In this document: piece by piece, positions 12,211 through 21,943 of the stretch
Layout of the letters: every line of letters begins with the position of its first letter
Position numbering within the stretch: position 1 is the first letter of the stretch
Source: Paraburkholderia phenazinium
Lineage (GTDB): Bacteria > Pseudomonadota > Gammaproteobacteria > Burkholderiales > Burkholderiaceae
DNA length: 64,000 nt
NCBI RefSeq assembly: GCF_900141745.1
Contig: NZ_FSRM01000001.1
Coordinates: 806,001-870,000, forward strand
Reading direction: 5' to 3'
Program-made: the position numbers and the translations under genes
Notes under the pieces: model-generated
What the model saw: the letters and a program-made list of their open reading frames with translations, nothing else
What the model was told of the DNA's origin: nothing
Database searches by the model: none

Positions 12211-13572
12211 TCAGTCGCCGCGAACCGGCACGCGGCGCGGACGGCCGATGCCCGCATAGTCGGGCAGTTCATCGACCGTCTTGCCGATCGCTTTTGCGTA
12301 GAGCGGCAGCATGTCCGGCAGGCGCTTCATGAGATCCGCGCGGCGTGCAGGCGAGTACGGGTGCACGTAGATATAGCCCTGATTGCGACTGCTGTGCGTC
12401 ACCGCCGCCAGCTTGTCCCACAGCGTGATCGCGGCGCGCGGATCGTAACCGGCGCGTGAGGCGATGTCGCTGCCGATCACGTCGGCTTCGGTTTCATCAG
12501 TGGGCGTGTATTTCATCTCGACCAGCTGCGAGCCGATGCCCAGCACCGGGGCGCCCAGATCGGCCAGTCCGAATAGCTGCGGAATCGTACCGGACGAATC
12601 GAGCTGCGCCGCCTGCTGCTCGCCCAGGCGCTCCCGCGCATGCTCGCGCAGGGCATGCGCGATTTCGTGGCCCAGCAGCATGCCGAGTTCGTTGTCGTTC
12701 AGGCGTGCGCGATCGAGGATGCCGCTGTAGATCACGATCTTGCCGCCTGGCAGACAGTACATGCGGATGTCGGGCGAGCGCACTACCGCGATCTGCCACT
12801 TCCAGTTCTTTGCCCGTTCATTCCACTTCAACGAATAGGGAATCAGCTTGTCGAGAATGGTCTGCACGCGGATCACACGTGGGTCGGTGTCCGGGTAGAG
12901 GCGATCGGCGTGCTGTGCGCCGTAGACGATCTGCTGGAACTCGTCAGCGGCCTGGGCTTCCAGTTGCGGCGACGGAATCAGGTTGCGGAACACCGCGTAG
13001 CTGCCGAAGCGCAGTTGCTGCGGCGGTGGGGTGTAGGGAGGCGGCCGGTTGTCGGTGGTAGCGGCGCTGGCGGGGTGCGCTGGTTGCTTCGCGGTTGCCG
13101 GGGGCGTAGGCGAGGCGGCTGATGCGGACGCGGGTGCTGAAGACGTCGCCGACGCCGACGAGGTAGCCGAGGGCGCGTGCGCGGCACTGGCTGCGCTGCT
13201 GGTGCCCGGGCTGGGGTTGCTGGCGCCTTCTGCGGGAGTGGCAGCGGTCGAAGCCAGACCCTCTGGAGCCGGTGCGCTCGACGCCGATCGGGTGGCGGGT
13301 GCGCTGGCCGGCGCGGCGGTACTGCTGGCCGCCACGGCAGGCGTTGCAACCGCGTAGGCGCTCCACGACGTTGCAAGCATGCCGCCTGTGCAGAACAGCA
13401 CAAGTGCCGCGCGTGCTGCGCCCACGACCAGCGGCGCGCCCTTTGCAGGTAACGCAGGCCGAGCAGGTAACGCATGTGGCACATGTGGTGCACGCACGTC
13501 AGGCATTGCACGACGTACGATGGCCGCAATCGCTCCCGAGGCGGCCGCTTGCCTTGACGCGAACCCGCTCAC
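12211..13572 (-). CDS. M48-family zinc metalloprotease, secreted, with Ala/Ser/Pro-rich linker
   Basis: The C-terminal half is an M48 peptidase domain with the zinc motif HEIAH in LLGHEIAHALREHARERLG, plus a downstream DETEADVIGSDIASRAGYDP segment carrying the third ligand. The N-terminal region contains a hydrophobic export segment (ARAALVLFCTGGMLATSWSAY); about 110 residues of Ala/Ser/Pro/Thr low complexity separate it from the protease. I infer a periplasmic or envelope quality-control protease. The GTG at 13572 overlaps the ampG stop codon (GTGA), implying coupling; ATG 13506 (MPDVRAPH) is the alternative. Longer in-frame extensions would run through ampG and are artefacts. Confidence 0.82.
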   Translation of the reverse strand: MSGFASRQAAASGAIAAIVRRAMPDVRAPHVPHALPARPALPAKGAPLVVGAARAALVLFCTGGMLATSWSAYAVATPAVAASSTAAPASAPATRSASSAPAPEGLASTAATPAEGASNPSPGTSSAASAAHAPSATSSASATSSAPASASAASPTPPATAKQPAHPASAATTDNRPPPYTPPPQQLRFGSYAVFRNLIPSPQLEAQAADEFQQIVYGAQHADRLYPDTDPRVIRVQTILDKLIPYSLKWNERAKNWKWQIAVVRSPDIRMYCLPGGKIVIYSGILDRARLNDNELGMLLGHEIAHALREHARERLGEQQAAQLDSSGTIPQLFGLADLGAPVLGIGSQLVEMKYTPTDETEADVIGSDIASRAGYDPRAAITLWDKLAAVTHSSRNQGYIYVHPYSPARRADLMKRLPDMLPLYAKAIGKTVDELPDYAGIGRPRRVPVRGD

Positions 13573-14963
13573 GACCTCAGCCTCCAAGGCGCGATACGCA
13601 GCAACAGCAGCATGCCCGGCAGCGCCAGTGCGGTGCAGGCAAGGAAGTAGTCGAACCAGCCTATCTGTGCAACCACATACCCGCTCGCCGCCGACGCCAG
13701 CGTGCGCGGCACCGACGCGAGACTGGTAAAGAGTGCGAACTGGGTAGCGGTGTAACGCGGATCCGTCGTACTGGCGATGTAAGCCGTAAATGCCGCCATG
13801 GTCAAACCAGTGGCAAACGTCTCGAGACCGTAGACCAGCGCCAGCGCAACCGAGCGCGGATCGAGCTGCACGGCCCAATCCACCCCAAACACGGACAGCA
13901 GCTTCGTCACACCCTGGCTCGTGAAGACAGCGAAATCGTAGATGGCCGTAAGTCCAGGCGACGCCGGCCCAAGATGCGCGAGCCATGCGAAGCCAAGCGT
14001 CGACACCATCTGCAGAACGCCGAACACCCACAGCCCGCGGCCGATGCCAATGCGCATCATCCAGATCCCGCCGACGATCCCACCCGCAAGGCTCGCACCG
14101 AACGCGGTGGTCTTGGCGATCACGCCAATCTGCGTGCGCGAGTAGCCGATATCCAGAAAGAACGAGGTCGACAGATTGGTCGCCATCGTATCGCCGAGCT
14201 TGTACAGAAAGATAAAGCCGAGCACGAACAGCGCCCCGCGCCAGCCGTCGCGCAGGATGAATTCGCGAAACGGCTCGATGATCGCTTCACGCAGGTTCTT
14301 CGGCGGCGCACCGTGCACTTCCGGCTCGCGCACGACGAGCGTCATGATCATGCCCGGCACCATGAATGCGGCCGTGACAATGAACACAGTAGTCCATGGC
14401 AAATGGTCCGACAGGATCAACGCGAGCGAGCCTGGCACCAGCGCGGCAATCTTGTAAGCGTTGACGTGAACCGCGTTGCCGAGACCCTGCTCGGTATCGG
14501 TGAGCAACTCGCGCCGGTAGGCATCAATGGAGATATCCTGGCTCGCGCCGAAGAACGCCACCAGGGCGGTCAGCGCGGCGACCGTCCAGATCGAATCGCG
14601 CGGCGACACGAAGCCGAGCGTGGCGATCGCGCCGGCCACCAGAATCTGCGTGACCAGCATCCAGCCGCGCCGCCTGCCCGGCCGCCAGCCGGGCAGGCGC
14701 GGTACGTAGCGGTCCATTAGCGGCGCCCAGACGAATTTCCACGTATAGGGAAACTGGATCAGCGCAAACAGGCCGATTTCCTTCAGATTGACGCCCTCGG
14801 AGCGTAGCCACGCCTGCACCAGATAGACGAGCGTGAACAGCGGCAATCCCGACGTAAAGCCGAGAAAGACGCAGATCAGCATGTGCGTGTTGAGAAACGC
14901 GCGCCAGCCGGTGTGTTCGACGTGAGCGGTAAGTGCGGGCGCCTCGTGCGGCGGGTTCGACAT
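13569..14963 (-). CDS. ampG: AmpG-type muropeptide MFS permease
   Basis: AmpG imports GlcNAc-anhydroMurNAc peptides for peptidoglycan recycling and so feeds AmpC beta-lactamase signalling. The 464-residue protein has about 12 membrane segments and the family's early motif: MLICVFLGFTSGLPLFTLVYLVQAWL, then GLFALIQFPYTWKFVWAPLMDRY. PGWRPGRRRGWM and a conserved SQDISIDAYRRELL segment follow. Its stop codon overlaps the GTG of the M48 protease gene. It follows metW by 14 bases, although no functional link with methionine synthesis is evident. Confidence 0.9.
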   Translation of the reverse strand: MSNPPHEAPALTAHVEHTGWRAFLNTHMLICVFLGFTSGLPLFTLVYLVQAWLRSEGVNLKEIGLFALIQFPYTWKFVWAPLMDRYVPRLPGWRPGRRRGWMLVTQILVAGAIATLGFVSPRDSIWTVAALTALVAFFGASQDISIDAYRRELLTDTEQGLGNAVHVNAYKIAALVPGSLALILSDHLPWTTVFIVTAAFMVPGMIMTLVVREPEVHGAPPKNLREAIIEPFREFILRDGWRGALFVLGFIFLYKLGDTMATNLSTSFFLDIGYSRTQIGVIAKTTAFGASLAGGIVGGIWMMRIGIGRGLWVFGVLQMVSTLGFAWLAHLGPASPGLTAIYDFAVFTSQGVTKLLSVFGVDWAVQLDPRSVALALVYGLETFATGLTMAAFTAYIASTTDPRYTATQFALFTSLASVPRTLASAASGYVVAQIGWFDYFLACTALALPGMLLLLRIAPWRLRS

Positions 14964-14977
14964 TTGGGTGAGTGACG

Positions 14978-15586
14978 TTAGCTTTTCTTGACGCGATAGA
15001 CCGCAAGACTACCACGCCAGTTCGCCCCCCACCGCACCGCCTGGCCGCCGTGCAGCACGACCCGGTCGAGTATTTCGATGCCGACCTCGGGCGCCAGCGC
15101 CTCGAAATCCTTGATCGTCAGCACCCGCACGTTCGGGGTGTTGTGCCACTGGAAAGGCAGCGATTTCGATACCGGCATGCGTCCGCGCAACACCGAAATG
15201 CGGTGTGCCCAGTAGCCGAAATTCGGGAACGATACGATGCATTCCTTGCCGACCCGCACCGTCTCGCGCAGGATCGCAGCGGTCTGATGGATGGTCTGCA
15301 GCGTCTGCGACAGGATCGCGAAGTCGAAACTGCCGTCTTCGAAGAGCCGCAGGCCGTCTTCCAGATTCTGCTGGATCACGTTGACGCCGTTCTGGGTGGC
15401 GGCGAGCACGCCGGCGTCGTTGATCTCGATGCCGTAACCGGAGACTTCGAGCTCCTCGGTGAGTGTCGACAGCAGCGAGCCGTCGCCGCAGCCCAGATCG
15501 AGCACCGTCGCGCGCGGTTCAACCCACCGGGCGATGGCGCGGAAGTCGGGGCGCAGCGCAAGATAATCGAGAGCGCGCTGGTTCAT
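14978..15586 (-). CDS. metW: Methionine biosynthesis protein MetW
   Basis: MetW is a SAM-dependent-methyltransferase-fold protein that forms a complex with MetX in many proteobacteria and is needed for full homoserine acylation activity. The 202-residue sequence has the SAM-binding motif [12 protein letters not shown] and the family segments [14 protein letters not shown] [19 protein letters not shown] and [16 protein letters not shown]. Its ATG overlaps the metX stop by 4 bases (ATGA), so the pair is coupled. Confidence 0.95.
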   Translation of the reverse strand: MNQRALDYLALRPDFRAIARWVEPRATVLDLGCGDGSLLSTLTEELEVSGYGIEINDAGVLAATQNGVNVIQQNLEDGLRLFEDGSFDFAILSQTLQTIHQTAAILRETVRVGKECIVSFPNFGYWAHRISVLRGRMPVSKSLPFQWHNTPNVRVLTIKDFEALAPEVGIEILDRVVLHGGQAVRWGANWRGSLAVYRVKKS

Positions 15587-16728
15587 GCGTTCACCTCGTT
15601 GGCAATACGTTCGTAATAGGCGCGCATCAGGTTGTGATAGCGGGCGTCGTCGAGCAGGAATGCGTCGTGGCCGTGCGGCGCGTCGATTTCTGCGTACGTC
15701 ACCGTGCGTTTGTGATCGAGCAGTGCCTTCACCAGTTCGCGCGAGCGCGCCGGCGCGAAACGCCAGTCGGTCGTGAAACTGGCGATCAGGTATTTCGCCG
15801 TCGTATGCGCAACGGCCTTGGTCAGATCGCCCTCGAAGGCCTTGGCCGGATCGAAGTAGTCGAGCGCGCGCGTGATCAGCAGATAGGTGTTGGCGTCGAA
15901 GTAGTCGGCGAATTTGTCGCCCTGATAACGCAGATACGACTCCACTTCGAATTCGACGTCGAAATTGAAGTTGTACGCGTCGAGGGCACCTTCCGCCCGT
16001 CGCAGCGAGCGGCCGAATTTCTCGGCCATGTCATCGTCCGACAGATAGGTGATATGACCGATCATGCGCGCCACGCGTAGTCCGCGCTTCGGCTTAACGT
16101 TGTGCGCGTAGTAGTTGCCGCCGTGGAAGTCGGGGTCCGAGAGGATCGCGGAACGCGCCACTTCGTTGAACGCAATGTTCTGCGCGGAGAGCTTCGGCGT
16201 GGACGCCACCACAATGCAATGGCCCACGCGCTCCGGATACATCATGCTCCACGCGAGCGCCTGCATACCGCCGAGGCTGCCGCCCATCACCGCTGCGAAA
16301 CGCTCGATGCCGAAGCTGTCGGCGACGCGCGTCTGCGCGTTCACCCAGTCTTCCACGGTCACCACGGGAAAGCTCGCGCCGTACGGCTCACCGGTCGCCG
16401 GGTTGAGGCTCATCGGGCCGGTCGAGCCGAAGCACGAGCCGAGATTGTTCACGCCGATTACGAAGAACCTGTTCGTGTCGAGCGGCTTGCCCGGACCGAC
16501 CATGTTGTCCCACCAGCCGACGTTTTTCGGGTCATCCGCATAGATGCCCGCCACGTGGTGCGAAGCGTTGAGCGCGTGGCAGACGAGCACGGCATTGCTG
16601 CGCGCGGCGTTGAGCGTGCCGTAGGTTTCCACCATCAGGTCGAAACCGGCCAACGAGCGGCCGTTCTGCATGAGCAGCGGCTCGGAGAAATGCATTTTCT
16701 GGGGAGCGACGATACCGATTGAATCCAT
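15583..16728 (-). CDS. metX: Homoserine O-acyltransferase MetX
   Basis: MetX acylates homoserine (with acetyl- or succinyl-CoA) at the first committed step of methionine synthesis. This alpha/beta-hydrolase-fold protein of 381 residues has its nucleophile elbow GGSLGGMQ with Ser151, an Asp in SFTTDWRF and the His in [12 protein letters not shown]. Early motifs [17 protein letters not shown] and [19 protein letters not shown] are typical. Acetyl versus succinyl preference cannot be assigned safely; some proteobacterial MetX use succinyl-CoA. AAGG lies eight bases before the ATG. A dyad-containing leader lies upstream. Confidence 0.95.
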   Translation of the reverse strand: MDSIGIVAPQKMHFSEPLLMQNGRSLAGFDLMVETYGTLNAARSNAVLVCHALNASHHVAGIYADDPKNVGWWDNMVGPGKPLDTNRFFVIGVNNLGSCFGSTGPMSLNPATGEPYGASFPVVTVEDWVNAQTRVADSFGIERFAAVMGGSLGGMQALAWSMMYPERVGHCIVVASTPKLSAQNIAFNEVARSAILSDPDFHGGNYYAHNVKPKRGLRVARMIGHITYLSDDDMAEKFGRSLRRAEGALDAYNFNFDVEFEVESYLRYQGDKFADYFDANTYLLITRALDYFDPAKAFEGDLTKAVAHTTAKYLIASFTTDWRFAPARSRELVKALLDHKRTVTYAEIDAPHGHDAFLLDDARYHNLMRAYYERIANEVNA

Positions 16729-17063
16729 TCATTCCGCCTTCAACAGGGCGGCTAAATGGGTGTCGGCAAGGCACGGAGAAGGACAATGTGCGCGGCTGAC
16801 GACCTCTTTAGCCGCATTTATAGTGAACCGCCGGATGGAATTCCGGCAGGTTCGCGCGCCCGCAATCGAGTCAGCAAATCGGCGCGTCAGTCAAAACAAT
16901 TAGCGCAAAGTATAGCGGAAAATTCCGCGCGGCAGCGGCGCCGATGTCGCGCGGGCGTCGCCCGGCGCGAGTTGCGTCTGGATGCGTGAACCATGGCGGA
17001 AGCACCAAAACCAGATCGCGGCGAGCGGCAGTCTTGATCCGCAACGCCCGCGATTCCAGCGGA
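16729..17063 (-). promoter_or_regulatory. metX upstream leader with 9-bp dyad
   Basis: This 335-bp gap separates metX from the slmA-like gene. On the minus strand GCGGCTAAA (16815 to 16807) is perfectly complementary to TTTAGCCGC (16756 to 16748), 50 bases apart. The second arm lies only a few bases upstream of the metX ribosome site AAGG (16740-16737). A TATAAA-like -10 (minus strand) lies next to the first arm, so a transcript might begin close to the dyad. The role is inferred: a cis-acting RNA or an operator. Confidence 0.4.
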
Positions 17064-17753
17064 CTACTGAAGAATCAATCTCAACTGGGCGTCGGCCTGC
17101 TCAGCCGGATTGCGTGCGAAGCCGCCTCGCACATACCGGTGCCAGCGTCCGACGATGTAGCTAAGCAGCAGGTTCGCCCGCACGGCTGGATCGTAGTCCT
17201 CCGGTAGCGGCACGGCGGTGCCCTGCGCGGAGGCGTTACCGTTGGCCTGCGAATTGGCGTCCATCAGGCCGAGCCGCAGGCATTGCTTGAGCGAGGCCTC
17301 GACGCGTTCGAGCAACTGGTTGACGCGCTCGGTCAGCCGTTCGTGCTCGCCCACCAGCGCTTCGCATGTCAGCACGCGCGTCATGCCAGGATTCTTCGCG
17401 GAAAAGTTGAGCAGCATCAACGCGATCGTACGGGCCTGCAACACGCCGTTGGGTTCTTTCGTCGCGATCTGGTTGATAAGCCCGAAGATCGACTGTTCGA
17501 TGAATTCGATCAGTGCTTCGAACATTTGCGCCTTGCTGGCGAAATGCCGGTACAACGCGGCTTCCGAGACGCCCAGCCGCGCGGCCAGCGCCGCGGTGGT
17601 GATCTTTTCGTTCTTCGGCGCCTCCAGCATGGTGGCGAGCGTCTGCAGGATATGCACGCGGCGCTCGCCCGGTTTCAGGCGGGCCGCGCGGGTACTGCCC
17701 GTGGCTGGCGGGTCTTCGGTTACGGCCTCGTCATGCTTGTGATCCGGTTGCAT
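17064..17753 (-). CDS. slmA: TetR-family nucleoid occlusion factor, SlmA-like
   Basis: This 229-residue TetR-fold protein has an N-terminal helix-turn-helix (TTAALAARLGVSEAALYRHFASKAQMFEALIEFIE). Its C-terminal region resembles SlmA (ARTIALMLLNFSAKNPGMTRVLTCEALVGEHERLTERVNQLLERVE), the DNA-bound inhibitor of FtsZ assembly over the nucleoid. It is somewhat longer than E. coli SlmA (198 residues) because of its N-terminal tail and a Gln/Asn/Ala insert near residue 180. The start at 17753 (MQPDHKHDE) lies inside the 3' end of the upstream HAD gene. Function is by family similarity. Confidence 0.85.
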   Translation of the reverse strand: MQPDHKHDEAVTEDPPATGSTRAARLKPGERRVHILQTLATMLEAPKNEKITTAALAARLGVSEAALYRHFASKAQMFEALIEFIEQSIFGLINQIATKEPNGVLQARTIALMLLNFSAKNPGMTRVLTCEALVGEHERLTERVNQLLERVEASLKQCLRLGLMDANSQANGNASAQGTAVPLPEDYDPAVRANLLLSYIVGRWHRYVRGGFARNPAEQADAQLRLILQ

Positions 17754-18520
17754 GTCTGTCGTTCCTTCAGGCGCACTGAGCGGGTGCCCAATCTCAGCGA
17801 TTTTAACGAACGAATCCGGCGGTCGACATAGTGCGGTCGGCCAGTGCCGGGCAGCAGGCCTGGTACGCCGTCCGCACGCACCTTGCTGGGCAGGTGGCCG
17901 ACGATCCACACAGTGCGGATCCCCAGCCGGCGATAGTTCTTCAGATGCGAGCGCGTGTCTTCGACGAGGATGGCGTCGGCGAGCGGCACGTGGGCGTCGC
18001 GCATCGCCCGGCGTAGCATGCTCGCGTCAGGCTTGGCGCGCCAGCCGCGACGGTCGCGCATGTGCTCGATGGCGATCACGCGCTCGAACAGCCGCTCGAT
18101 GCGCAGCTCGGCCAGCACCGCATGCGCGTAGGCTTCCGGGGCATTGGTCAGCACGATCTTGCGGCCCGGCAAGGCGGCAACGAGACGCGCGAGGCCGCGT
18201 TCGCTGCGCACCATCGAAGGCAGGTCGGCGAACGTATGCACGACCTTGAGAAAATCGTGCACGTCGACCGGATGGTGGCGGGCGAGGCCCAGCAGTGTCG
18301 CGCCGTAACGGTCTGTGTAGAGCGTACGCAGGCGGTCGGCTTCGTCGCGTTCCACTTGCAGCGAATCAATGATGTACTGCGTCATGCCCCGGTTGATCTC
18401 GGGAAAGATGGCATGCGATGCGTGGTGCAGCGTGTTGTCGAGATCGAACAGCCATACCGGGCTGCCGCCTGCGATGTGAGGCCGGCGGCGTTTAGCGTGT
18501 CGGGACGGGAAGGTGCGCAT
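17720..18520 (-). CDS. HAD-superfamily hydrolase, pyrimidine 5'-nucleotidase type
   Basis: A HAD hydrolase of 266 residues with motif I FDLDNTLHHASHAIFP (nucleophile Asp), motif II LTNAPEAYAHAVL, and motif III/IV Lys plus AILVEDTRSHLKNYRRLGIRTVWI. The DNTLHHA signature matches the group annotated as pyrimidine 5'-nucleotidases (SDT1/YjjG-like). Its substrate here is unproven. Its last 34 bases overlap the slmA start, so the two genes are probably cotranscribed. Confidence 0.85.
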   Translation of the reverse strand: MRTFPSRHAKRRRPHIAGGSPVWLFDLDNTLHHASHAIFPEINRGMTQYIIDSLQVERDEADRLRTLYTDRYGATLLGLARHHPVDVHDFLKVVHTFADLPSMVRSERGLARLVAALPGRKIVLTNAPEAYAHAVLAELRIERLFERVIAIEHMRDRRGWRAKPDASMLRRAMRDAHVPLADAILVEDTRSHLKNYRRLGIRTVWIVGHLPSKVRADGVPGLLPGTGRPHYVDRRIRSLKSLRLGTRSVRLKERQTCNRITSMTRP

Positions 18521-18766
18521 GGTGAGGGAAAACCGGACCGGGTTCTTGCCGGCGCCGTATGAAATGAACGAGCGGGTGCCTGCGGTCCATCATGCGTGCG
18601 CCGGGAGAAAAAGGGAAGGGTGGCGTGCCACGGTGGACGATTGGCCGGGCGCTTGATGCTGAAACTGATGCGGAGGACGACGCGGAAACTGCCGCAGCAA
18701 GGCGAAGGGAACCGCCAGGTGAAATATGCAGCGCATCGACGGGACGCGCTGCATATCCAGACATGC

Positions 18767-19687
<921 letters not shown>

Positions 19688-19954
19688 TCAGTTGAAACAC
19701 GGCGAATTGTACAGGACTGGCGCGCTGCAACAGGGTTTTCCATACGTCTTCTGGCGGCCGGCCCCGCCGGGGTTTCGCAGTGCGCAATCGACGTTGCGCG
19801 CACGCCACTCATGCGCCGTTTTCGACGCCGTTTGCGAGGGTAATTCCGTCGAAATCCCGCTTTGTGGACGCAACCTCGAGGCAGGGGCCTTCAGGTGGCT
19901 TGCCGGACGTGGCATCATTTCCTGACCGGATGTCCGGTACTTCATTGGGTCGCC

Positions 19955-20185
19955 ATGAAACAGCCCGCTTCCCAGGTCCATGCGCAGAGTGCCCGTTGCC
20001 CACGCTGCCGCAGCGTGTTCGATTGTGCAATGCACGGCCAGCCGTTCGACTGCTGGTGCAAATCGATGCCGGCGTTGCCCGCCGAACGGCTCGATCCGGG
20101 CAGCCGGTGTTTATGTCCGGAGTGCCTCGCGGCGGATATTGCCCGCGTGCAGGCCGCCGGCGTTCGGGGTGGTGAAGAAGTTTGA
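19955..20185 (+). CDS. Small cysteine-rich CWC protein
   Basis: This 76-residue protein contains eight cysteines arranged CPRCRSVFDC...FDCWCKSMP...CLCPEC. The central CWC tripeptide is the signature of the 'cysteine-rich CWC' family, presumed small metal-binding (probably zinc) proteins of unknown function. The start ATG 19955 (MKQPASQ) follows a poorly defined ribosome site. It converges on the TPR gene. Nothing in the sequence shows a partner. Confidence 0.75.
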   Translation: MKQPASQVHAQSARCPRCRSVFDCAMHGQPFDCWCKSMPALPAERLDPGSRCLCPECLAADIARVQAAGVRGGEEV

Positions 20186-20210
20186 GGGGCGCGGCGCGCC
20201 CGCCGCGTCG

Positions 20211-21842
20211 TTACCGCTGGCCGGCTAGCGTGCCGAGGTCTCGCGCTACGTCTTCCAGCACCGGATCCCAGTCGGCGAACTGCCGTTGCCGGTACAGCGT
20301 GGCGGTTGGATACCACGGGTTATCGTGCCGTTCGAGCAGCCATGTCCAGTGTGGATTGGTGTCGAGCAGCACCCACGTGCGCTGCCCGATTGCCCCGCTC
20401 AGATGCGCGACCGACGTGCACACCGTAATCACCAGATCGAGCGCGCTGACGAAGGCCGCGGTGTCGTCGAAACTTTTCAGCTCGGCGGTGTAGTCGGCCA
20501 TGGGCAGCCCGGCTGACTGCGCGGCGGCAACATCTGCTGTGGCGCCATGCTGCAACGAATAGAACGCGACGCCGTCGATACCGGCAAAGGCCGACGCGTA
20601 GCGCTGCCAGCCCACCGCCCGGAACGGATTGCGCTGATGGCTGAGGCTGCCAGTCCACGCCAGTCCGACCTTAAGCCGTTTTTCTCCGGCGAGCCGTTCG
20701 CGCCAGGTTGCGCTGGCTGCGGCATCCGCGTGCAGATACGGGACCGCGTCGGGAAGGGTATCGCCGAGCGTGCCGAGCACGAGCGGCACGCTCATTAACG
20801 GTATTTCATAGTCGAATGCGGGCAGTGTCTCGATGCCACCACCCGCGGAGTATTCGTCCACGTGGCTGCCCAGGCTGCGTACCAGCAGCGCTCCCATCTG
20901 CGGGAACGAATTCCACACGACGCGGCCGCCTTGCGCATGCACATGCGCCGCCAGCAGCGGGATGAACCTGCAGCATTGCAGCAGATCGCCCATGCCCTGT
21001 TCGCCCCACACCAGCAGTGTCTTGCCCGTAAGCGGCTCGCCCTGCCACTGCGGCGCCGGCATCGCCGGACGGTTGCCGTCAAGTTCCTTCGAACCTTGCC
21101 AGCGCGCTTCGTGAGCGGGCCAGCCCTGCGCGTAGTCGCCATGCACCAGATGCAGCAACGCCAGATTCGAACGCATCGCCGGGTCGCCGGGCGCGAGTTC
21201 GCAGGCGGCCTGCGCGAAACGAACGGCGTCGTCCCAGCGTTGCGCTTCCTTGAGTGCCAGCGCATAGTTGTTCAGCGCCAACGAGTTGTGGGGCGCCAGT
21301 TCCGCTGCGCGAGCGCCTGCTTCCAGCGCGCGCGGCAGATCCATCGCGAAGCGGCTCGACTGGGTGAGATTGATCCAGGCGTTGCTGTCGAACGGGTCGG
21401 CTGCGACCGCACTTTCCAGCAACGTGATCTGTTCGGCCACATCGCCGCCGGTGAGCGCGATTGCGCCAGCCAGATTCGTGCGCAGTTGGGGAAAGTCCGG
21501 TTCGAGAGTGAGGGCGCGGCGGTACGGCACAAGCGCCTCGGCATGGCGGTCGGCGAGCTGCAGCGCGTAGCCTAAGCGGAAGCTGGCAGCGGCATCGTCG
21601 GGACGCAGTTGCGCAATAATGGCGGCGAATGCGATGGCGTCGTCGTGGCGGTTTTGTTCCAGCAGCGCGCCAGTGATGTTTGCAAGCGTGTCGTGTTCGA
21701 CGGGCTGCAGCAGTGTGGCGGCTTCAAGCCAGATGGCCTGGGCTTCGGCCTCGCCGTTTTGCTGCGCCGCCGCGGCGCGCTGAAGGAAAATCAGGAAGGC
21801 GACCCACGCAGGGTGGCCGGGGGCGGAAATCGTAAGCGGCAT
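20211..21842 (-). CDS. TPR protein with C-terminal glycosyltransferase-like domain
   Basis: This 543-residue protein begins with tetratricopeptide repeats (about residues 40-260; recurring patterns such as AASFRLGYALQLADRHAEALVPYRRAL and LALNNYALALKEAQRWDDAV). It ends with a domain of the type found in TPR/glycosyltransferase family 9/41-like proteins: GKTLLVWGEQGMGDLLQCCRF (about 272-292), LKVGLAWTGS and the C-terminal SFDDTAAFVSALDLVITVCTSVAHLSGAIG. No signal peptide is evident. The sugar donor and acceptor are unknown. It is divergent from regB by 101 bases. Confidence 0.8.
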   Translation of the reverse strand: MPLTISAPGHPAWVAFLIFLQRAAAAQQNGEAEAQAIWLEAATLLQPVEHDTLANITGALLEQNRHDDAIAFAAIIAQLRPDDAAASFRLGYALQLADRHAEALVPYRRALTLEPDFPQLRTNLAGAIALTGGDVAEQITLLESAVAADPFDSNAWINLTQSSRFAMDLPRALEAGARAAELAPHNSLALNNYALALKEAQRWDDAVRFAQAACELAPGDPAMRSNLALLHLVHGDYAQGWPAHEARWQGSKELDGNRPAMPAPQWQGEPLTGKTLLVWGEQGMGDLLQCCRFIPLLAAHVHAQGGRVVWNSFPQMGALLVRSLGSHVDEYSAGGGIETLPAFDYEIPLMSVPLVLGTLGDTLPDAVPYLHADAAASATWRERLAGEKRLKVGLAWTGSLSHQRNPFRAVGWQRYASAFAGIDGVAFYSLQHGATADVAAAQSAGLPMADYTAELKSFDDTAAFVSALDLVITVCTSVAHLSGAIGQRTWVLLDTNPHWTWLLERHDNPWYPTATLYRQRQFADWDPVLEDVARDLGTLAGQR

Positions 21843-21943
21843 GAGTCTGTCCAGGCGAGAGCGCGATTGCGATCAAACGCTCAATGGTAATGTCCACGCT
21901 CAACACAGTGTGTCGGACAACTCCCAACAGGTAAACTGGCGTT

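Noticed and set aside
12211..14031. A 606-residue frame fusing ampG-antisense sequence with the M48 protease
   Set aside because: Residues before about VVSGFASR translate the opposite frame of ampG, which itself is a clear MFS gene; the true gene starts at or after 13572.
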